Origin: Knoxdaviesia capensis
Taxonomy: Eukaryota > Ascomycota > Sordariomycetes > Microascales > Gondwanamycetaceae
Length of the DNA stretch: 64,000 bases
NCBI GenBank assembly: GCA_001510575.1
Contig: LNGK01000002.1
Location: 2,654,144 to 2,718,143, forward strand
Direction of reading: 5' to 3'
Both the position numbers and the translations under genes were made by a program. Below, in pieces: positions 1 through 8,467 of this stretch; position 1 is the first letter of the stretch, and the number at the start of each line of letters is the position of its first letter. The notes beneath the pieces are model-generated. The model had not been told where the DNA came from. It did no database searches and saw nothing but the letters and a program-made list of their open reading frames with translations.

Positions 1-353
1 TTGGGGTCAGCATCATGGCCGAAGCGGTCAACAACCGGAGTGCCGTTCGGGGTGCTATTAGCACTGTCGACGCGGTTCTGGCGGCTACCAGACCGGGGAG
101 TGATATTGCTGTTAAGGAAATTCTGCACGGGAGAAGCATACTCGTCTCGGGGGCCAGAAACGGCGTTCTGTTCGGGTCCAGGCCGGGATCTTCGCGGGAC
201 CGGTGTCGTAACGGTGGCAATGTGGGTGTGGGTGCCTTTGGAGGCGGCGATCTTGGGGGTAAACGGAGCGCGTCCGGCGGCTTTGGCGACGGCAGCGCTG
301 AGCACGGGAGGCCGATTCGACATGCCCACGCCCTTGTCCAAAGGCATGGTCAT
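1..353 (-). CDS. N-terminal part of an unidentified protein, cut by left edge
   Basis: The minus strand is open from an ATG at 353 to the window edge, about 117 codons, with an in-frame stop (422-420) upstream. The protein starts MTMPLDKGVGMSNRPP; a second Met lies at codon 3 and another at codon 11. It is rich in Pro, Ser, Thr, Arg and Asn, with stretches such as PFTPKIAASK and NITPRSGSRQNR that resemble the disordered N-terminus of a conserved fungal protein. No catalytic motif is visible and I do not recognise the family. The plus-strand ORF over the same bases begins with TTG and has no recognisable composition, so I treat it as the shadow. The 3' end and any introns lie outside the window. 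Coding sense is likely; function is unknown. Confidence 0.55.
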   Translation of the reverse strand, partial: MTMPLDKGVGMSNRPPVLSAAVAKAAGRAPFTPKIAASKGTHTHIATVTTPVPRRSRPGPEQNAVSGPRDEYASPVQNFLNSNITPRSGSRQNRVDSANSTPNGTPVVDRFGHDADP

Positions 354-422
354 GATGGGCCAGCCGGTAGATAGAGGAGACAAAAGAGAAGATGTTTGGG
401 AGGGAAGTGGGCGGAGATCCTA

Positions 423-3385
423 TATCGTCTGTGTTGGATGTTGAAGACAGGAGGGCCGCATCGTGAGGAGGTCCGGGAAGGCAGGAGACGGAAGATCGAC
501 AGAACTGGCGATGCAGGAAATTACGCCACGATAGCCAGAGAAACAGTAGAGTGCGTATGACAGTGTGACAGAGACAACCAAATTACAAGTGTGTGCGTGT
601 ATGTGTTCTGCCGTCGGTAAAGAGAAAGAAAGGAGGAAAGCAGGAATAAAAAGCTCGTGGTATTCGACAGTTGCGTGTGTTGTGCTCCCCTACTTCAAAG
701 GCTGTGTCGCCATACTGAGCTGAAGCCCGGAAATGACAGAACGCAGTGAGTGTAGAGAACAGGCCAAGGTGAAATTAACGATCGAGGCGGTTAGATTGGC
801 TGTGTTCGGAGACTGGCACGCAAACGGGAGAGCTGAGAAGAGAAGAATGTATGCGTGTGCCCAGCACTGACCATCGGTTGTCGCACAAGAAACGAGGCCA
901 GAACGGGGGGAAACAAACAAACGAAAGAAAGCAGGAATTAATGATGATAACAGGTCTAGAGAAGAAAATCGTCGTGGCACGATATCAAGAGAGGTGATGT
1001 TTGGAAGGAAGCAGAAATGAGGTTGACGATGGTAAAATTAGAGAGCTACATACAAAATTTCCAGCCAGCGTCACTGTTGTTCAACGACACTCTTGATGAT
1101 AACAACAGCGTTTATTTGGCGTTAGGTAATCAGTCGCGTACAAACAGAGCATATGTAGCTTTGGAAAGTAAACAAAGCCGGGCCAGGTATGAGTACATGT
1201 TTTAGAGCGTTAAACTGCACTGGCCAACAGGTCACTTCTACACTGTCTTACGACCAGGGTACCGTCAGAGTACTTAATTTTGTCAAAGTGGTACATGGGT
1301 CCCATTTGTGAGAGACTGATCAAGTAATTTATGTCAGGGTGCACAATCGCGAGATATGAAAAAAACGTGAAGTGAGGGGAAGAGATTATGTATGTACGAG
1401 GGTTTTCATGAGGAAACCGACGCCAAAGAAAAATTATTCTGCAGGCAACGGAAGATTTTGGAAGATCATAAGTGCGGGAGAAGAAGTTTGGTTCGGTTTA
1501 TTTATGGTCCCCCCGAGTCTAATTAGCAAATGCGTAAACCGTGCCGTACAACAAACACATTTATCGCTGGCAAAATTGGCCTGTATGCAGATTCTGGACA
1601 GGTATCGATGCATAACTTGGGCATCGTCATAGTACACGTTGGACGATGACTATAGCGGAAGTCTGCGTGTGAAGCAAGATGCTGCAGGTTTCTCGCCGTC
1701 GCATCGTACGGGAGTGCTAATGCAATACGTCCTGTATTATGTCCCAGCTTGTTGGGTTTTTCTATTTACTTTCTCAGCAATAGGTAACCCAAAGTACTGT
1801 AAACAATACTCCAACAGTTCTCCGTCCAATGTTTTAACGCATAAAATGCCTAAGCTCGCAGAGAGGGGCGTGAATCCCGGTCGGCCATCTTATAGGCATA
1901 TTAAGGTCCGGGACCCCCCAAGGAAACATCAAGCTGGACCAGGCATCCAAATCGAAAGGGGGGCAATCAGATACAGCAGTCCGGAGGGGCCCTGAGATTT
2001 GCATTCAGGCAGAGTTTCTGCTTCTCGCACAGCCAGCAAGTAAACAAATCCTCCCCAGAGAGGAGGGAGGGCGGGCGGGCAGACAACCAGCTCCTTTCCC
2101 CCCCCCCCCTTTCGTCTGTTCAGGAACAGCCGTGTGTACCTTGCAGATGAGTGACGAGCATTTGGAGATTCTTCCTGGCTGCAGCTTGGAGTTCACAGTA
2201 ACACTGGGGCCTTTTTTGCCCGTTTTTTCCCAACACTTCGTTTGGTCTTAATAGCCCGGTGTTATTGGCATCGCTGCTTGTCAGGTGCATCAAAATCAAA
2301 GCACAGCAGAAACCCTTCCCTTTCGTTTCCCCCCCTCCTCTCAAATCGTCACCTGGAACATGTATCATTTGTGCAGGACAGGATGTCCCGGAGGGGAGGG
2401 GGAAGCGGAGTGTTGTACTGCGTTGAGCCGTGCTCTCTTGGGTATCATTTTCGTCATCACGGCTCCTGTGTCTCCCCCAGCTGTGATGGAAAGTGTAGAG
2501 TATGTACCCCCAAAGCTCATGTGCGTTTTGTCCTTCTGCGTTTGGAATGCCTTGTGTGGACACAAGCGCAGCACTCGTGCACTCTGTATGTTTCCTAAAA
2601 GTGTCTAACAATCCTTTACTTCCAGTTGTATCTCGGCCCTCGTTGTTTACTTACCTTTCCCTGCCCAGCCCGCCAATTCCTGCTGGCTCTTCTATCCCCC
2701 TTTGTCTCAGTTTCCCTCGTTGTTTAAACCTCCCGTCGATGCTAGATGGTGTACGAGTACGAGCGATGTGTATTAGTCAAACTCAAAACAAATCCATCAT
2801 GCTAATCGACATGTGAGAACATAACCAACTTGGCGTCATACGAAATGTTCCGGATAGTTCACCTGGTCTTTACGGTTTGTCGCAGAAGTCAATGACCGTC
2901 AGGCACACAGAAATAGTCCGGCTAAATATTTTGACGCTAGGTGATTGTTAGGGTTAGTGTGTGGTTTTTTTTTCTAACTTTAGAGGTCACGTTTTGTTCA
3001 CGCTTGGTTGGTCACCATTTCGTGATGGCTTCAACTACAATCCTTTCCAGCATCCACAACTCTTCACTTTCCACACATCCACCACGCGACACTTTTCGTT
3101 TTCCGCCACCTCTGGACTTGCTTTGTCTTCACTACAAGCCGCGAATCTTCAAAGCCGGCTTCATCTTAGGTCTCCATAGACTGTCCAGCCAACCACAACT
3201 CACCCAAGCCAAATCAGATCAAGGACTTCCCACCCCTCCGATCAGTGGCGTTCGTTCCCTTTTTCTTGATCTATTTTTCCTATCTCCCTCTTCCACCGAG
3301 TTTCGTCCTTGTGTCTAAGCCTCTCGATACCCTGCGACTCACTCACACACACGCACGCGAAAAACCCGTTGATCTAGATGTAGCC
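423..3385. other. Long divergent intergenic region
   Basis: About 3 kb separates the left-edge minus-strand gene from the cytochrome b5-domain gene. It holds only short uninformative ORFs, a C12 run near 2099-2110 and a TTAGGGTTAG motif at 2948-2957. The last 300 bases are pyrimidine-rich with many CT/TC runs, as in fungal promoters and 5' leaders. No RNA gene or conserved protein was recognised. Confidence 0.6.
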
Positions 3386-4606
3386 ATGGGCTACCTGGGC
3401 ATCTCCCTGATCGTTGCCTCGGTGGTCTGGGTGGTGATCCGCCCGCCACCATGGCTTGCGACCTTCCTCCTCTCGTTCCGCCCTCCACGCCCATCGCTCG
3501 ACAACCGCAAGCCTAAGACACCAGCGAAGTCGTCGTCGTCGTTGTCGTCGTCGTCGTCGTCGTTGTCGTCGTCGTCGTCGTCGTCGCCGCAGCCGTCGTT
3601 GGCTGGCCCCCCACGAATAGCCGTGCAGGACGGTGACTCGATACCTTTGGACGAAACACCAGGTGTCTCCATCTTGGTGCCACAGATCACCTTGGCGGAC
3701 GTGGTCGGCCCGGACACAACGGCTCCTCCCCCGCGAGTCGTCGTTCCGCCGAAGCTGTCCGTCACCGCCGACTCGACCGCCATGCCTCCCCCCCCGCTCT
3801 CGCGCCAACGGGCCTCCGCCGCCCCGCAAAGTCCCACCACCGCGCAGATCCCCACCATAGAGTCGCCCACCGACGACCAACTCACCCCCAAAGCCACCGC
3901 ATCCGCGGGTCCCCCGACCGCGCTGCACGTCCCCACTCTGACGCTGGACGCCGGTGCCCCGCCCACGATATCGGCACCCACAAGCACGTCCTCCATGGCC
4001 CCGCCCCCGCGCCCCTCGCCCACCCCGCGCGTGGCGCGCCCCCAACCCCCGCAGCTCCCGCAGTTTCCCTCCGCAAACTCCCAGCAGCGCGCCCGCGCCC
4101 CCCTCCCCAACCGCGGCCCGCCCTCGCTGCTCGCCCCTCCCCCGTCGGCCGCCGCCGCCATGGCGTCCGGCTCGCTCGGCCCGCCGCCGTCGATTTCGTC
4201 GCGCCCGACAAAGCCCGGCCGCCAGGTCCAGCTCACCCCGGGCCACTCGCCGCTCGACTGGGCGCGCATCTCCGGCCCCACGAACGACCTGCGCGGTCTC
4301 CCCGCCGCGACGCCGTACCTGCGCGTCACGCCGTCGATGCTCAAGCACCAGACCGGCCGCAAGGGCAAGGATGCCTGGACCGCCCTGGGCACCCGTGTGT
4401 ACAACATTTCGCCGTATCTGCCGTTCCACCCCGGTGGTGGACCCGAGCTGTTGCGCTGTGCCGGCCGGGATGGCACCAAGCTGTTTGCCGAGATCCACCC
4501 GTGGGTGAATTATGAAAATATGCTGGCGGCTTGCTTGATTGGCATTCTGGTGGAGGAGACTGAGACGCCGCCTAACAATGCTTCGGATATGGAGGCCATG
4601 GACTGA
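3386..4606 (+). CDS. Cytochrome b5-like heme-binding membrane protein (Irc21-like)
   Basis: A single exon encodes 406 residues. The ATG at 3386 has a good context (tagccATGG); the open frame upstream of it has only a GTG start. The N-terminus MGYLGISLIVASVVWVVI is a membrane-anchor segment. Residues about 45-70 contain poly-Ser runs coded by TCG repeats, and then about 240 residues are Pro/Ala/Ser/Thr-rich and probably disordered. The C-terminal 100 residues are a cytochrome b5 fold: the heme-ligand motif FHPGGGPELL and the second His in FAEIHPWVNYENML are both present. The layout (anchor, disordered linker, C-terminal b5 domain) matches fungal proteins related to yeast Irc21 and the b5 part of NCB5OR. 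It presumably passes electrons to a membrane or sterol enzyme; the partner cannot be read from sequence. A long antisense ORF covers the gene and is a composition artefact. Confidence 0.85.
   Translation: MGYLGISLIVASVVWVVIRPPPWLATFLLSFRPPRPSLDNRKPKTPAKSSSSLSSSSSSLSSSSSSSPQPSLAGPPRIAVQDGDSIPLDETPGVSILVPQITLADVVGPDTTAPPPRVVVPPKLSVTADSTAMPPPPLSRQRASAAPQSPTTAQIPTIESPTDDQLTPKATASAGPPTALHVPTLTLDAGAPPTISAPTSTSSMAPPPRPSPTPRVARPQPPQLPQFPSANSQQRARAPLPNRGPPSLLAPPPSAAAAMASGSLGPPPSISSRPTKPGRQVQLTPGHSPLDWARISGPTNDLRGLPAATPYLRVTPSMLKHQTGRKGKDAWTALGTRVYNISPYLPFHPGGGPELLRCAGRDGTKLFAEIHPWVNYENMLAACLIGILVEETETPPNNASDMEAMD
3529..3585 (+). repeat. TCG/TTG trinucleotide repeat coding poly-Ser
   Basis: TCG triplets interrupted by an occasional TTG encode serine runs broken by leucines inside the linker of the b5-domain protein. 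Such repeats are prone to length variation between strains. Confidence 0.85.
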
Positions 4607-4932
4607 AGTGCACTTATTTGCGGCTCATTTTTACGTCCTGTTAGGTCAAACAAGACGTATTGCATAACCTGGAAAGGCATGGTTTTTGGTTCACAGTTCT
4701 TGCATGTATATCTACCACTCCCATCATATAGACACTCCCATATAAAAGATACCCCCATTAGAGAATATTACTTGTGTGAAGAAAGCGAGGACCACAGAAG
4801 GACCTGGCGATTATCATTTCCATGAATACTAGGACATGCACCCAATTTTGAACCTGTGGACACTAGATAGAAAAAAAAAACCCCCGGTATATTGATGAAA
4901 GAAAAAGGAACCACCTCGAGAGTATACCACGC
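4607..4932. other. Convergent 3' region
   Basis: This short AT-richer region lies between the 3' ends of the b5-domain gene and nbs1. It contains AT-rich stretches and an A10 run near 4870, which fit 3' UTR and polyadenylation sequence for both genes. No gene is seen. Confidence 0.6.
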
Positions 4933-7660
4933 CTACTTCCGTCGTCCAAACCGGAACCGAGTCTCCTCCTCACTCTCACTATCATCATCCTCATCTCGTG
5001 CTGCCTGCCGCCGACTCGTCTGCCGGGGTCGTTTGACCGGCTGTCTGGGCTCGGGCGGCGCCGTAGCTGTCCGTTTGGCTGGTGCCCCGTGCGTAGCCCG
5101 TGCGGGCGGCGGATCTGGAGGTCTCTGTTGTTGTCTGCTCGCTGTGCGTCTTGACCCCGGCAACCGAACCGGCTCGTCATCGTCGTCGTCATCGTCGTCG
5201 TCATCGTCCAAGCTGTCCTCGAGCGGGTCGCTGGAGACGACCACTGGCTCGGCGCGCCGGTTTGTAGCTTGCTGTCCCGATGCCTGCGTGGGCAACGAGG
5301 CCGGCGTTTCCGACTGGAGTCGTCTCTGGAATCCTGTGCTCGGCCCCGTCGCAGCAGCCGAGTTACCCGTGCCATCCTCCTCTTCCTCGTCTTCCAGCCA
5401 ATAGTCGTCTCCAATGCCAAAGTCCCGGGTCTTGGCCTGCACCAGCGAGATGATCGTGCGCTCCGGCAGTCGCCGGCCCGTGTCTTCACCGCGGGGCCGG
5501 AACCGCTTGAAGTTGCGCCGGCCGTTCCAGCGGGGATCCCACCGGCCTGAGGCCACGTCCCGCTCGTATGTGTCACCGCCGCGTTGCGCAGTTACCGAGG
5601 ACCGTAGCGGCATTTCCTCGACAATAGCCAGCCGTCGGATTTCCGCCAGGTTGACGTCGTCGGGGAGGTTCTCCAGCGCTTCACGCTCAAGCCGCGCCCG
5701 CTCTTCCTCTTCCTCGCGTTTCTTGCGCGCGACCTCCAGGATATCAATCTCTTTCCTCTGCTTCTTTGCTTTTGGCGACGGCTGTACGGGCTCGGGCTCC
5801 GCTTCCTCTGGCGTCGCCATCGGTGTGTCCTCAACCCCCATCTCGAGCCGCATTCGTTTTGCCGCGGCTGCAGTCGGCGCGACATCATTTAGCAGGTCGT
5901 CTGTATCGGGGGGAGGCGCCGCTCGCTTGGTTCGCGTGGACGCTCTAGTACCCCTCCGTCCCGCGGCCTCTGCCGGCTGACTGACGAAGAGGCCTTCCTC
6001 CTCGTTTACGACGGGCAGGACGGCGGGCGGCGGTCTGGGGGGTTCGGTGGCACGACCAGAATCACTTTTCATGTCGTCGTCCTCAATGTCATTGTCACTA
6101 TCGAATCCCTTGAAGCGCTTTGTTACCGGTTTGCGTCCTCGTGGCCGTCTGGGGGCGGTAAACTCGGTCGATGCTGCGGGGGCCGAATGGACCCCAGAGA
6201 CATCTAACGCTATCCCGCTGTCTTGTCTCTGTGGTGGTTGTGCCGATGTCGATACTTCTACTTCCAATGCCCGACGCAAGATACTTGCATCCTTGATCAA
6301 AATAGCCTCGAGGAACTCATTCTGCTCAATAGCGCGGTGGTCTAGCCGAACTGACACTTGTGTGATAAAGTGAGCGTACCAGTTCACGGAGTCACCTTTT
6401 GCTGGGAGGTACCTCACCACCGCAACGCCCTTCCCGGCACTACCGTCCTCGAACGACCCCACACCCTTTTCACCAGCAACCGATTTGACGTAGCCGACGA
6501 AGTCATCCACTGTCGTCTTTTCAGGCGTGACATCGTACACCAGGGCCTTGCCCTTGCCGTTAGTGATAGGCGCGCGCAGGTTATCCGCCTGCGCCCTGTC
6601 GTAGAACACAAACGTGTATCCGTCGAACACATCCATGCGCGTCGGGTCCGGCGCAAATGCCGACGCAGGCCGGTCAACGGTTTCCGACCCCTTGGCTGGA
6701 AGGTAGCTGAGCGGGTCGGGCCAGTTTCCTTTGAAATCCTCCTCCAGGGGACAGATGGCGCCGGGCTGGGGTTCGGTCGTGATGGTCCGAATCATATCGA
6801 CGTACTCGTTCGACACGATGTACCGGCCGTTGATCAGCGCCTGCAGGCCTTTGGAGGTGTTCTGTTTCTTCGACACCACGTGGGTGGTTTCCGGGACATA
6901 GTCGGTTAGGAACTTGATGTCGAGCCCTTCGAGCTCACTGCGCAGGTGGGTCAGCGGGTCGTGTTGGAGTTCGCGGCTCGTGAACGAAAATGTGAGGACA
7001 ACCGGGAACCAAGTGATGCTAGGATGGCGCGAGACATTAGCCTGAGTCTGACTGAGGGAAGCATATGATTTCTGCTAGGCGCTCACCGAAAGACGTCTGA
7101 ACATTTCCCCAGCTTGAACTCCACCATATCCTTCTTAACCTCGTAGGTCTCGCCATGTAACAACACACCATCGACGATGGTGCCCTTCGAGCTCTTTAGG
7201 TCTTCGATTATCAATTTCGCCCGGCGCTTCAGGTTTTGCTACAGCGGCCGCATAAGACAGGTCAGCATTTCAAGCCGCTCACAACATGAAAGGACACACA
7301 CATCGCAGGTACAAAACTGACACCTTGGCCCTCCGGCGCGGCCGCGACTTGAATGACGGCCTGGTTCCGCGAGATCGATTTGTGTTGTGTGAGAAAGTGT
7401 CGGGCTGGAAGGACGTTAGAAACCCCGGTCCGGTATCTATATCTACCAAGCAATCAGATCGAAAGGGTCACAAACTGACGTCCATCACTGGCTCGCCCTA
7501 GCTGGTACTCGTGGCCTGGCCGTAGCCATCGTGTCTGGCCTGGTTGGAGAAGTGTGGTGTCAGTAAATGTCCGTGTAGCGGCCATCCTGTCGGCCGAATC
7601 AAAGAATGAGACCTGACACATACCGTTGAAATGCGACCCATCGGTCTGCAGCAGCCACAT
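4933..7660 (-). CDS. nbs1: Nbs1/nibrin homologue (ScaA), MRN complex subunit
   Basis: The five-exon model is 7660-7624, 7539-7480, 7404-7322, 7238-7087 and 7018-4933, giving 805 residues. Exons 1-4 encode an FHA domain: MWLLQTDG start, RPGHEYQLGRAS, then HKSISRNQ, where many homologues have SRxH. Exons 4-5 continue into BRCT-like sequence (ITWFPVVLTFSFTSRE, then FLTDYVPETTHVVSKK). The C-terminal half is disordered and highly charged. At about residue 613 RRNFKRFRPRG matches the Mre11-binding NFKKFKK-type motif. The acidic tail ends in RFRFGRRK, like the acidic plus FxF/Y ATM/Tel1-binding motif of nibrins. The family senses double-strand breaks with Mre11-Rad50 and recruits Tel1. The introns after exons 2 and 3 need GTCAGT donors, so these two boundaries are less certain than the rest. 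The stop is TAG at 4935-4933. Confidence 0.88.
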
Positions 7661-8467
7661 TTCGTTGTTGCGGATGTTGCGCTGGTCTCCTTCAATTGAC
7701 GAGGAAGACGAAAAAAAAGAAAATAAAAGAGGGTTAATCCAGGCAGACAAGTCCAAGCCTCAACTTCGCGATTGACCCGTTTGCTCCAACAAACGCCTGA
7801 TCATGTGATTTGGCGCTGGCCTAAAGTTGGGGTTACGCCACTTAGGGTTACGGGATTCGTGTGAAGGTTTCTTTGAATTTGTGGTGAGCCACACGCACAC
7901 TTGCGTGTAAAAGCAGATCCATTCACAAGAATGGAAGACGATGCGGAGTTGTGCTGATGTCACGTTCTTCCAATACAAAGGCCCGTACGTGTTATCATGG
8001 GGAGAGTCAACATCTCCCTTCTTCGTCACCATCAAGCGAGGAATGAAAACAAGAAAAGAAAACACAGTTGGCAACTTTTATCATACAGACCAGCAGACGC
8101 TTAACCATTTCCCAAGTCCAAGAAAAACAAGCCTAACAATACTAATGATACAGTGCACCATGCCGTAAAACGCCGTCCACAGAAACATGGGAGGATACAC
8201 TCGCTTCTCTCCGTATCGCTGGCCGAGAGAGGGATGACGAAAAGATGGAAAAGAAAACACAAGAACGAGCCCCAAGATAATACATACACAGAACTGAGAA
8301 CCCAGTAGAAACAAAAAAGGAAAACCGAGAGAGGATATCAATAAAAGAAAGAGAACGAAGTCAGCCCACGAAGCCCCCAGCCCTCACCCCAAATCAAAGA
8401 ATACAGACACACATCATCAACAGGGCCTGGCACGACTTGGGGACCACTGAAGGGCGCTGAATCCGGT
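7661..8467. other. Intergenic region between two minus-strand genes
   Basis: About 800 bases hold the nbs1 promoter and the 3' UTR of the ZZ/EF-hand gene. TTAGGGTTAC at about 7841-7850 is a telobox-like motif near the nbs1 start. A hydrophobic 86-codon minus-strand ORF (8341-8081) starts with TTG and is probably chance. Nothing else is recognised. Confidence 0.55.

Noticed and set aside
1..444. Plus-strand ORF at the left edge
   Set aside because: It starts with TTG, lacks recognisable sequence and is opposite a more protein-like minus-strand frame.
2120..2611. 163-codon minus-strand ORF in the long divergent region
   Set aside because: No recognisable motif, and several other frames are equally open there; not supported.
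3374..4498. 362-374-codon minus-strand ORFs over the b5-domain gene
   Set aside because: Arg/Gly and Asp runs mirror GC-rich Pro/Ser codons; the plus strand carries the heme motif HPGG.
8081..8341. Hydrophobic 86-codon minus-strand ORF
   Set aside because: It starts with TTG and sits in the 3' region of another gene; hydrophobicity follows base composition.
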